From contig CAZEBR010000030.1 in assembly GCA_964510375.1 (NCBI GenBank), positions 1 to 19,552 on the forward strand: a stretch of DNA of 19,552 nt, read 5' to 3'. The translations under genes were made by a program, and so were the position numbers. Of the stretch, positions 7,266 to 13,638 are shown piece by piece (the stretch's first letter is position 1; every line of letters starts with the position of its first letter). The notes under the pieces are model-generated. The model saw nothing but the letters and a program-made list of their open reading frames with translations. It made no database searches and was not told where the DNA came from. The DNA comes from CAYLJV01 sp964510375 (lineage in GTDB: Archaea; Hadarchaeota; Hadarchaeia; Hadarchaeales; JAGGTB01).

Positions 7266-7354
7266 AAACGATCACTTTCAAACATCTATTAAATCTCTAA
7301 ACCTAAATCCTAAAAGACCTAGATGTCATCGTCCGAGGAATTGGGGTTGTCGGA
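7266..7354 (+). promoter_or_regulatory. Promoter region of the small membrane protein and symporter pair
   Basis: A TATA-like TATTAAA (7287-7293) predicts a transcription start near 7315. Downstream lies an 11-codon frame, ATG 7323 to TGA 7358, encoding MSSSEELGLSE. It overlaps the next gene's ATG (7355) by ATGA, and would be almost leaderless if translated. The SD-like GGGGTTGT (7343-7350), 4 nt before that ATG, more likely serves the downstream gene. Confidence 0.4.
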
Positions 7355-7531
7355 ATGAAAGGTAGATATTGGACGCTATTGGGCATTCTTCTGGGGGCGG
7401 CAGTCGTGTCGGTTCCCTACCTACTGATAAGGGACGTGACTAGCTATTGGGCGAACTACCTTTACTGGACTCTGTTGACCCTGGTGGTTCTGGTCATCGG
7501 GATCTGGAAGGTCAGGAAATGGGGTGATTAG
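7355..7531 (+). CDS. Small two-helix membrane protein, DUF3311-like symporter partner
   Basis: A 58-residue protein beginning MKGRYWTLLGILLG with two predicted membrane helices (about 6-24 and 36-52) and a basic tail ending WKVRKWGD. PYLLIRDVTSYWANYLYW between the helices resembles short DUF3311/YhdT-type proteins, which are commonly encoded directly before SSS-family symporters such as PanF. I assign this by pattern and context, not by a search. The stop TAG (7529-7531) directly abuts the TTG start of the symporter, and the symporter's SD (GGGGTGAT) is formed by this gene's last codons, so the two are translationally coupled. It may be an accessory subunit or stabiliser of the transporter; its function is not established. 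Confidence 0.75.
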   Translation: MKGRYWTLLGILLGAAVVSVPYLLIRDVTSYWANYLYWTLLTLVVLVIGIWKVRKWGD

Positions 7532-8989
7532 TTGAAGCCGATATACATCTACTCCGCCGTAGCCGTCTGGGCCGTAATAGGGATTGGGATAGCGCACTTG
7601 GCTAGGAAAAAAATGGGCAAGGGTCTGCCGGAGTTCTTTATAGAGAACAGAAAGGTCGGAGGTTTCATATCGGGCATGACCTACAGCGCGACCACCTACA
7701 GCGCCTTCATGATGGTGGGATTGGTCGGGCTCGTGTATTCTTCGGGCGTTTCCGCGCTCGGATTCGAGCTTACTTATCTGATTTTCACCGTCTTCCTATT
7801 GTACATATTCGCCCCGAGATTTTGGGTGGCCGGAAGGGAGTATGATTTTATAACTCCGCCGGATCTCCTGGAATCGCGCTACGAAAACAAATATGTAGGA
7901 GTTATCGCGACGATAGTTGCCCTGACCATGCTGATCCCGTACGCCTCAATCCAGCTGATGGGTTCGGGACTTCTCTTTCAAGGTATGACGGGCGGGACAA
8001 TCCCGTTCATAGTTGGGGTCGTTGTTATGGCCCTTTTCAGCGGAGTGACGGCCCTCTGGGCAGGTTTCAAGTCGGTATCTTGGACCGACGCCTTTCAGGC
8101 TATGACTATGCTCGTCACGAGCATTTTGTTACTTCTTTACGTGATCTATGCTTTCTTCGGATCGCCCGGTCAGTTCTTCTCGGAGATAGTGACTGAAACC
8201 CCAGATCTCTTAAAAATTAACTGGGACTTCCAGAGATTTATCGGTTTAACGCTCCCCTGGGCTTTCTTTGCGCTCAGCAATCCGCAAGTTTCGCAGAGGA
8301 TGTTCGTCTCAAAGGATATATCCAGCTTAAAGAGGATGATAATTTACTTCTCAATCTTTGGCCTCGTTTATACTATAATAACGACCCTGTTGGGAATCTC
8401 CGTGGCCAATCAGATCCCGAACCTCGCAAATGCCGACAATGCAATGCCCAGCCTCTTGGCGAACGTGCCGACGGGTCTGGCGCTGGTGGTTTTCGTAGGG
8501 ATATTCGCGGCCGCAACCTCGACATTGGGATCGATAGTTCTAACCCTGAGTTCGATGGGCGTAGTCAACATTTTGAACAATCTCAATCCCGACATCACTG
8601 AGAAACAACAGTCATTTGTCGGAAAGGCCATGATACCCGTTCTTATAATAATATGTGTGCTTTTTGCCAGCTTGAGAATCAACCTAATCGGAGTCCTGTC
8701 GAGTATGGCTTCCGGGGGACTCTTCGTATCCGTCCCGGCATTCATAGGGGCCTTCTTCTGGCGGAGAGGTACCGCTCAGGGAGCGATCTGCAGTATGTCC
8801 GTGGCGGGTGTAATAACCGCCGTACTCTATATCTCTGGCTGGAAACCCCTCGGTGTTTGGCCGTCAGTCTGGGGATTTATAGTCTCCATAACGCTTTTCA
8901 TCACGGTTAGCCTCGCGACGGAGAAGCCCTCAAAGGCAGACGAATTCATAGATTATATCGAGAAAAAGATGGATGATTACAATTTTTGA
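7532..8989 (+). CDS. Sodium:solute symporter (SSS family)
   Basis: A 485-residue polytopic protein with about 12-13 predicted membrane helices, the usual size for the SSS family (PutP/PanF/SGLT-like, LeuT fold). Family features are FFIENRKVGGFISGMTYSATTYSAFMMVGLVGL near residues 35-67, where the unwound first core helix lies, WVAGREYDFITPPDLLESRY, and GLALVVFVGIFAAATSTLGSIV (about 312-333), where the Ser/Thr cluster would contribute to the Na2 site. The start is TTG at 7532, with SD GGGGTGAT 3 nt upstream, and no gap from the preceding small gene. The DUF3311-like partner points to PanF-like organic-acid, amino-acid or vitamin uptake, but the substrate cannot be read from sequence. Confidence 0.9.
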   Translation: MKPIYIYSAVAVWAVIGIGIAHLARKKMGKGLPEFFIENRKVGGFISGMTYSATTYSAFMMVGLVGLVYSSGVSALGFELTYLIFTVFLLYIFAPRFWVAGREYDFITPPDLLESRYENKYVGVIATIVALTMLIPYASIQLMGSGLLFQGMTGGTIPFIVGVVVMALFSGVTALWAGFKSVSWTDAFQAMTMLVTSILLLLYVIYAFFGSPGQFFSEIVTETPDLLKINWDFQRFIGLTLPWAFFALSNPQVSQRMFVSKDISSLKRMIIYFSIFGLVYTIITTLLGISVANQIPNLANADNAMPSLLANVPTGLALVVFVGIFAAATSTLGSIVLTLSSMGVVNILNNLNPDITEKQQSFVGKAMIPVLIIICVLFASLRINLIGVLSSMASGGLFVSVPAFIGAFFWRRGTAQGAICSMSVAGVITAVLYISGWKPLGVWPSVWGFIVSITLFITVSLATEKPSKADEFIDYIEKKMDDYNF

Positions 8990-9028
8990 TCTCGATAAAA
9001 AAAATGGAAAAGCCCTTTTACTGAAGAA

Positions 9029-9277
9029 TTGAAAAAGTATTACGGCTGGACCGAGGTGAGAAGCTTGCCCAAGTGCAACGTATGTGGGGGTCGTGCCTCA
9101 TTCTTTGTCCATGGTAAATGGTGGTGCGAAAAGCACCACAACATGGCAGATAACCATCTTAAAACGAGGGAGGAACCTTCCTCCGAGAAAAAAGAGGATA
9201 TAGGTATCGATCTTGATTTTGGATTAAAAAAATTGTACAAATCCAAGTCGTCGGGCCAGAAATACGGCTTCAAATGA
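9029..9277 (+). CDS. Small zinc-finger protein of unknown function
   Basis: An 82-residue protein with one apparent zinc site: CNVCGGRASFFVHGKWWCEKHH (about 16-37), a CxxC followed 14 residues later by CxxHH. The remainder is charged (EEPSSEKKEDIGIDLDFG) and ends in a basic tail, KSKSSGQKYGFK. I do not recognise the family. The start is uncertain: TTG at 9029 gives the full frame but has a weak SD; an in-frame GTG at 9056 would remove nine residues and keep the zinc site. It lies 39 nt after the symporter and could share its transcript. A nucleic-acid-binding or adaptor role is possible, but only as a guess from the zinc finger. Confidence 0.6.
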   Translation: MKKYYGWTEVRSLPKCNVCGGRASFFVHGKWWCEKHHNMADNHLKTREEPSSEKKEDIGIDLDFGLKKLYKSKSSGQKYGFK

Positions 9278-9456
9278 TAAGGAATTTCCCGTGACCTAGT
9301 CTGTACCTCACTGAACTCGAACACGGAATCGGCCCGCTATATCCCGTGAAAGGGAAAATTCTTCAATTTAATATTTTTAGAAATCAGTGTAGAACAATAT
9401 ATCCCTCGTGATCCGAAGGGTGAAATAATAAGGAATATCCGAGATAAAACCATATT
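9278..9456 (+). promoter_or_regulatory. Terminator-like hairpin and RNase P RNA promoter
   Basis: A small hairpin TCCC-GTGAAA-GGGA (9342-9355) is followed by T-rich sequence and could end the upstream transcript. Arms GAATTTCCC near 9281 and GGGAAAATTC near 9352 may also pair over a longer distance. A TATA-like AAATAATAA lies at 9423-9431, about 26-34 nt before the predicted 5' end of the RNase P RNA, the expected promoter distance. A further AT-rich TAATATTTTTAG lies near 9369-9380. Confidence 0.45.
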
Positions 9457-9757
9457 GCCGGCGAGCCGGTGGATGACTCTCGGGGTTCTCCTGAGGAAAC
9501 ACCGCCCATCGCGTGAGGACCGCAGGGTCGAAACGACCCCGGCCGAGAGGTCGGACCCTGGAACAGAAACGAAACCAGTTAGGCCCTAGGCGATGACGCT
9601 GAAAAAAGCTAAGATCGGCCTGACTAGGATGGAACGGCCAATCTGCGGGATGAGAGGGCAAGAAAGCCGCCAATGAGGACCTCACCCTAGGCGGGTGGTG
9701 GCCCGCTGAGCTAAATGTCATCAAGAACAGAAGGTGGGTTACGGCCGGCACGCCGGC
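9457..9757 (+). ncRNA. rnpB: Archaeal RNase P RNA, type A
   Basis: The catalytic RNA that trims tRNA 5' leaders. Recognised by conserved blocks in order: GAGGAAACACCGCC (9493-9506, CR-I and the 5' strand of P4), ACAGAAAC (near 9564), GGGATGAGAGGGCAAG (near 9647) and ACAGAAGGTGGGTTAC (9727-9742, CR-V and the 3' strand of P4). Helix P1 closes the molecule: 9457-9469 pairs with 9745-9757 over 12 pairs with a single A-A mismatch. P4 forms as AAC-A-CCGCC with GGUGGGUU, including a bulged A. Length of about 301 nt fits archaeal type A. Its 3' end is 3 nt from the convergent GGGP synthase stop codon. Confidence 0.92.
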
Positions 9758-9760
9758 ACT

Positions 9761-10501
9761 TCAACATTTAATCGCATCTATCAACGGTTCGATATTTTCA
9801 GAATCGGTGCCTGACCTTTCGAGCAACGTCCCGGTTACTATGATATCAGCTCCGGCCTCGACCCTTTCAGCTGCCAGTTCGGGACTCCTTATCCCGCCCC
9901 CAACAACCAATCTCGAATCCACAGATTCACGGACGGATTTGACCATCCGCGGGGGAACGGGATTTTCCGCACCGGACCCCGCTTCCAAGTAAACAGTGCT
10001 CATTCCAAAATATTGTGAGGCTAGGGAGTAAGCGACCGCCGATTCCACATCGTCGCGTTCTATCAAATCTGCCTTTCCTACCTTACCCACGGTTCCACCG
10101 GGTTCCACTATCAGGTAGGCCATCGAGATCGGCTCGATGCCAAATTTCTTCACGAAAGGAGCTCCTTTTTTCTGAGCCCCGATGAGGTAATGGGGATCAC
10201 TGGAGTTGAGAAGACTCATAAAGAAAATCGCGTCTGCACCCTTGCTCACACCACCTTCACTTCCTGGAAAAAGTATGGTAGGCAAGTCAGTTTGCTTTTT
10301 TACCTCCTTGACGGTATGGTTCAAAAGCTTTCCTGCGGCGCTGGTGGAACCACCTACCATGATTCCGTCGGTTCCTCCATCCTCCGCGGCAGAAGCCATC
10401 TCTCCGGCCCTTTCGGGGCTTTGTTCGTCTGGGTCTATCAAGCTGAGATGAACGGCACTCTCTTTCGAAATCTTATCGTCAATATATTCGCGAACCTTCA
10501 T
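9761..10501 (-). CDS. Geranylgeranylglyceryl-phosphate synthase (PcrB-like family)
   Basis: Makes the first ether bond of archaeal lipids by joining geranylgeranyl diphosphate to sn-glycerol-1-phosphate; a TIM-barrel enzyme of 246 residues. Phosphate- and substrate-binding motifs are visible in order: SLIDPDEQSPE (about 20-30), GIMVGGSTSA, LFPGSEGGVSKGADAIFFMSLLNS, YLIVEPGGTVGKV, the family hallmark YLEAGSGAENPVP, VVGGGIRSPE and VTGTLLE. The ATG at 10501 is set by an SD (AAAGGAG) 8 nt upstream and by a 4-nt ATGA overlap with the rpl40e stop. The frame is open further upstream to 10597, but that stretch is rpl40e read out of frame. It is the last gene of the nnr-rpl40e-GGGP synthase operon. 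The YLEAGSGA motif leans towards group II enzymes. Confidence 0.95.
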   Translation of the reverse strand: MKVREYIDDKISKESAVHLSLIDPDEQSPERAGEMASAAEDGGTDGIMVGGSTSAAGKLLNHTVKEVKKQTDLPTILFPGSEGGVSKGADAIFFMSLLNSSDPHYLIGAQKKGAPFVKKFGIEPISMAYLIVEPGGTVGKVGKADLIERDDVESAVAYSLASQYFGMSTVYLEAGSGAENPVPPRMVKSVRESVDSRLVVGGGIRSPELAAERVEAGADIIVTGTLLERSGTDSENIEPLIDAIKC

Positions 10502-10644
10502 CCGCGAGGCTCCTTTGATTTTTTCCTTAATCTGTCGTATCCGCACTTTCGGCAGTTTGTCGCGTTTACCGGATTCCTGGCGTTGCATCTCATGCAAATC
10601 TTTTTCGCAAACAACCTGTCTTCCGCTTCTTTAAATCTCGCCAT
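10498..10644 (-). CDS. rpl40e: 50S ribosomal protein L40e
   Basis: A 48-residue zinc-binding ribosomal protein. It starts MARFKEAEDRLFAKK, continues ICMRCNARNP (Cys17, Cys20), then NCRKCGYDRLR (Cys31, Cys34), and ends KKSKEPRG. This matches archaeal L40e along its whole length, including the two CxxC pairs. The SD GGTGA is formed at the nnr stop (TGGTGA), with the ATG 5 nt after that stop. The stop TGA overlaps the GGGP synthase ATG by 4 nt, so it is translationally coupled on both sides. The gene is short enough to be missed by automatic length cut-offs; the sequence match and packing make it secure. Confidence 0.96.
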   Translation of the reverse strand: MARFKEAEDRLFAKKICMRCNARNPVNATNCRKCGYDRLRKKSKEPRG

Positions 10645-10649
10645 TGATT

Positions 10650-12164
10650 TCACCAATATTCTTTCGTTCTTGATATGGCTAGGGGTATTTTATCTTTTAC
10701 GTCCGTTGCAGTGAATTGATATCCCTTCTCCTCCTCGCAAATGTCGCCGGACAGCCCGTTCAGAAACACTCCGGCGGAAGCCGCCCAGAACGGTTCTGCA
10801 CCCTGAGAAAGAAATGCTCCCGTTACCCCCGCCAGCACATCACCGGTTCCACCGACAGTCATTCCGGGGTTGCCGGTGTCGTTAAATACTGTCCTTCCAC
10901 CACTATCGGCGCAGATATCGATGTGGCCCTTGAGTATGATGGTACTATCTATATCGCGAGAGACCTCTGAGACAACTTCGGCCTTGTTCTCGTAATCATC
11001 GGGTAGATCGGATTCATATAGGTACCTAAATTCTCCTGAGTGGGGCGTAACCACGGTCTTTAGCTCTCTAAGAAGATCCGGCTGTTCGGATGCTATCTTT
11101 AAGCCGTCAGCGTCCAGTAGCACGGGCAGTTCAGGATGATCTTCCGCAATCTCCCGCAGCAAATCAAAAATCGCCTCTGTCGTCTCGCCGGAAGTTCCCA
11201 AACCGGGACCTATGATAACCGAGCCCACGTTTTCTAAGGATTCGGTTACCACGGGAACTGCTTCGGGCATGAAATTATCGCCTGGAAGTCTTCGAGTGAT
11301 GAGATCGGGAGAAAACGAGTTTATTATGTCGGCGGTATTTGATGGAGCAGCGACCGTAGCGAGATCGACCCCAGTGTTTAGAGAGGCCAATCCCGTTAGA
11401 GCCGGAGCACCAGCGTATTGAGATCCCCCACCTATCACGAGCACGCGTCCATTCTGACCCTTGTGTGAACCAGTTTCTCTAGGAGGCATTGCAAGGATGA
11501 GATCTCCGGGACCGGATCTCTTTTCGGCGGAAGAGGGAATTCCAATGTCAGCAGTAACGATCTCTCCCGTGTACCTGTCATCCGCCATTTCTAGTCCGGG
11601 CTTTAGATCGTGAAAAGTGACCGTCAAATCACATTCAACGGCGGGTTCATAGGCCTCCCCGGTTCCCGGATCCACCCCAGTTGGAATATCGACGGCAACT
11701 TTGTAACCATCAGATTCGTTAATAAAGCCGATAGCTGATGCAACGGGTTCTCTTGGGGCGCCACTTACGCCGGTCCCCAACAGGGCATCGATTACGACCT
11801 CAGCGTTTAGGTCAAGATTTTCAATTTCCTTTGAGTCTCTTATCACCCTAAAGGAGATGTCCTCCTCCATGTCGGTCAAAACTTTCCAATTATTCTCGGC
11901 TTCCCCCGATGAAATGTTTCTCGGTCTTCCTATCAGAACTAGCGTGACGTCGATTCCTCTGTTTACCAATCGTCTTGCGGCGACAAATCCATCGCCCCCG
12001 TTGTTACCGGTCCCGGCAAATATAGCGGCACTCTCTTCTGGTGTCCAATGTTTCCAAATTTCCTCGACCACCTTAGCCCCCGCATTCTCCATTAGGTGAG
12101 GCCGGGTAACGCCGCGCCATTCAGAGTTGGCTTCAAGCGCAGCCATACGCTCCAGAGAAACCAT
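10650..12164 (-). CDS. nnr: Bifunctional NAD(P)HX epimerase / ADP- or ATP-dependent NAD(P)HX dehydratase
   Basis: Repairs hydrated NADH and NADPH. The N-terminal half (about 1-215) is the YjeF_N epimerase: LEANSEWRGVTRPHLMENAG, FAGTGNNGGDGFVAARRL (nucleotide loop), VVIDALLGTGVSGAPREP and VAVDIPTGVDPGTGE. The C-terminal half (about 225-500) is the ribokinase-like dehydratase: GRVLVIGGGSQYAGAPALTGLA, VIIGPGLGTSGET, LDADGLKI, TPHSGEFRYL and FNDTGNPGMTVGGTGDVLAGVTGA, the last carrying the catalytic Asp and anion hole. At 504 residues it is the normal length for the fused form. The ATG at 12164 has a weak SD; an internal Met six codons later (12146) has GGAG close upstream and is an alternative. 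It is the first gene of an operon with rpl40e and GGGP synthase. Confidence 0.94.
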   Translation of the reverse strand: MVSLERMAALEANSEWRGVTRPHLMENAGAKVVEEIWKHWTPEESAAIFAGTGNNGGDGFVAARRLVNRGIDVTLVLIGRPRNISSGEAENNWKVLTDMEEDISFRVIRDSKEIENLDLNAEVVIDALLGTGVSGAPREPVASAIGFINESDGYKVAVDIPTGVDPGTGEAYEPAVECDLTVTFHDLKPGLEMADDRYTGEIVTADIGIPSSAEKRSGPGDLILAMPPRETGSHKGQNGRVLVIGGGSQYAGAPALTGLASLNTGVDLATVAAPSNTADIINSFSPDLITRRLPGDNFMPEAVPVVTESLENVGSVIIGPGLGTSGETTEAIFDLLREIAEDHPELPVLLDADGLKIASEQPDLLRELKTVVTPHSGEFRYLYESDLPDDYENKAEVVSEVSRDIDSTIILKGHIDICADSGGRTVFNDTGNPGMTVGGTGDVLAGVTGAFLSQGAEPFWAASAGVFLNGLSGDICEEEKGYQFTATDVKDKIPLAISRTKEYW

Positions 12165-12285
12165 TTTACCAAATTATGAAAGGTATTTCAAGCTTTATTA
12201 AAACCTCTGGGAAATCAACCCATCAAAAATCCGAAAATGGTTTATAAAGGTAATTAGTGAATAATTCTGTTACTGGAGTGATAGA
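12165..12285. promoter_or_regulatory. Divergent promoters of nnr and the lysine gene cluster
   Basis: On the plus strand a TATA box TTTATAAAG (12241-12249) lies 37-45 nt before the ATG at 12286. This predicts a start near 12268 and leaves a short leader that carries the SD GGAGTGAT (12275-12282), 3 nt before the ATG. On the minus strand, TTTTAATAAAG (12191-12201) is a matching TATA-like element for nnr, about 30 nt before its ATG, which would give a very short leader. Confidence 0.55.
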
Positions 12286-13638
12286 ATGCCCGAGAAACCC
12301 GAATGGGCGAAGAAGTGGCCAAAAGTGGAAGGAACTATTCCAGGGCCCAGATCGCAGGAGATAATCGAGAGAGATCATAAAATCCTTTCTCCCTCGTATA
12401 CTCGTTCCGAACCCCTCGTCGGCGATGAGGGGTGGGGACCTTACATCCGGGATCCGGATGACAACGTCTTCTTGGACCTATCCTCCGGCATGTTCGTTCA
12501 AAACTACGGTTACTCCAATCCCTACATAACCGAGAATGTCAAGGATACCTTGGACAAGCTCACTCATTTCGCTGGCACTCACTATTATCACGAACTACAA
12601 CTCGACCTCGCTGAAAGACTCGTTGAAATTACTCCCGGGGACGATCCCAAAAAGGTCCTTTTCGCCAATTCCGGAGCCGAATCCGTGGAGGCTGCTTTTA
12701 AGCTAGTACGGTGGCACACTCGTAGGCCTCGAATGATTTCTTACAGGGGGGGTTTCCACGGAAGAACCTACGGTGCCCAGAGCCTCTCCTCCGGCAAGGC
12801 ACAACATAGAAAATACTTCGCCCCCATGGTGCCCGGTGTCAGTTTCATGCCATTTCCCTACTGTTACAGGTGTCCATTCAACGAGTCTTATCCCGATTGC
12901 GACTTCGGATGTATAGAGTACATTCGTGAGTCCCTCCGGAAGGATGTCCCCCCTGAGGAGGTGGGAGCAGTTATAACCGAACCTATCCAGGGCAATTCTG
13001 GATACATTACCCCTCCGCCGGAGTACTTTCCGATGGTTAAAGAAATATGCGAGGAGCACGACTGGCTGTTTATATCTGACGAGGTGCAGGCCGGCCTAGG
13101 CAGAACCGGCAAGATGTTCGCTATCGAACACTGGGACGTCGAACCGGACATAACATGCGTAGCGAAGGCACTATCCGGCGGAACCGTTCCCATGGGTGCG
13201 ATCATTGCAAGGGAGGAAATAATGGACTGGGAACCCGATTCTCACGCTAGCACTTTTGGGGGAAATATCCTCGGTAGCTCCGCTTCCCTTGCGGGCTTAG
13301 ACCTGCTGGAAAAGGAGAATTTGGTTGAAAAGGCGGAGGAAAAAGGGAAACTCCTCGAGAGTAGGCTTGAGGAAATGAAAGAAGATCACCCATTGATCGG
13401 CGAGGTAAGGGGTAAAGGCCTCCTTAGGGCCATTGAATTAGTCAAAGACCGGGAAACCAAGGAACGGGCCACTGAGGAAAGAAACCAACTGATCGAGGAA
13501 TGCCTTAATAGGGGCGTGATTATCTTCGAGGGTGGTTCGTCGTCGATTAGGTTCGCTCCACCTCTAATTATAGAAAAAGAAGAGTTAACTGATGGTTTGG
13601 ACATTATCGATGAGGCTTTCGCTGAGGTCGAGGGATAA
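12286..13638 (+). CDS. Class III PLP aminotransferase (archaeal GabT/ornithine-aminotransferase/racemase type)
   Basis: A 450-residue fold-type I enzyme of class III. It shows FLDLSSGMFVQNYGY near the N-terminus, FANSGAESVEAAFKLVRWHT (cofactor phosphate loop), YRGGFHGRTYGAQSL, ISDEVQAGLGRTGKMFAIEH (Asp of the pyridine-nitrogen contact) and VAKALSGGTVPMGAI with the PLP lysine at residue 294. A cysteine-rich PYCYRCPFNESYPDCDFGC insertion (about 200) is typical of archaeal members annotated as 4-aminobutyrate or ornithine aminotransferases, a group that includes Thermococcales amino-acid racemases. It is first in the lysine cluster and its stop overlaps the lysA ATG (TAATG). By context it may be the succinyl- or acetyl-diaminopimelate aminotransferase (DapC role). 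Substrate is inferred, not shown. Confidence 0.88.
   Translation: MPEKPEWAKKWPKVEGTIPGPRSQEIIERDHKILSPSYTRSEPLVGDEGWGPYIRDPDDNVFLDLSSGMFVQNYGYSNPYITENVKDTLDKLTHFAGTHYYHELQLDLAERLVEITPGDDPKKVLFANSGAESVEAAFKLVRWHTRRPRMISYRGGFHGRTYGAQSLSSGKAQHRKYFAPMVPGVSFMPFPYCYRCPFNESYPDCDFGCIEYIRESLRKDVPPEEVGAVITEPIQGNSGYITPPPEYFPMVKEICEEHDWLFISDEVQAGLGRTGKMFAIEHWDVEPDITCVAKALSGGTVPMGAIIAREEIMDWEPDSHASTFGGNILGSSASLAGLDLLEKENLVEKAEEKGKLLESRLEEMKEDHPLIGEVRGKGLLRAIELVKDRETKERATEERNQLIEECLNRGVIIFEGGSSSIRFAPPLIIEKEELTDGLDIIDEAFAEVEG

Noticed and set aside
9377..9751. 124-codon minus-strand open frame
   Set aside because: It covers the RNase P RNA; the translation is His/Pro/Arg-rich noise and the RNA structure explains the conservation.
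10502..10597. N-terminal extension of GGGP synthase by 32 residues
   Set aside because: The stretch is rpl40e in another frame. The family start is at 10501, with an SD and an ATGA overlap.
10190..10714. 174-codon plus-strand open frame
   Set aside because: It lies antisense to the clearly identified GGGP synthase, rpl40e and nnr, and its translation resembles no protein.
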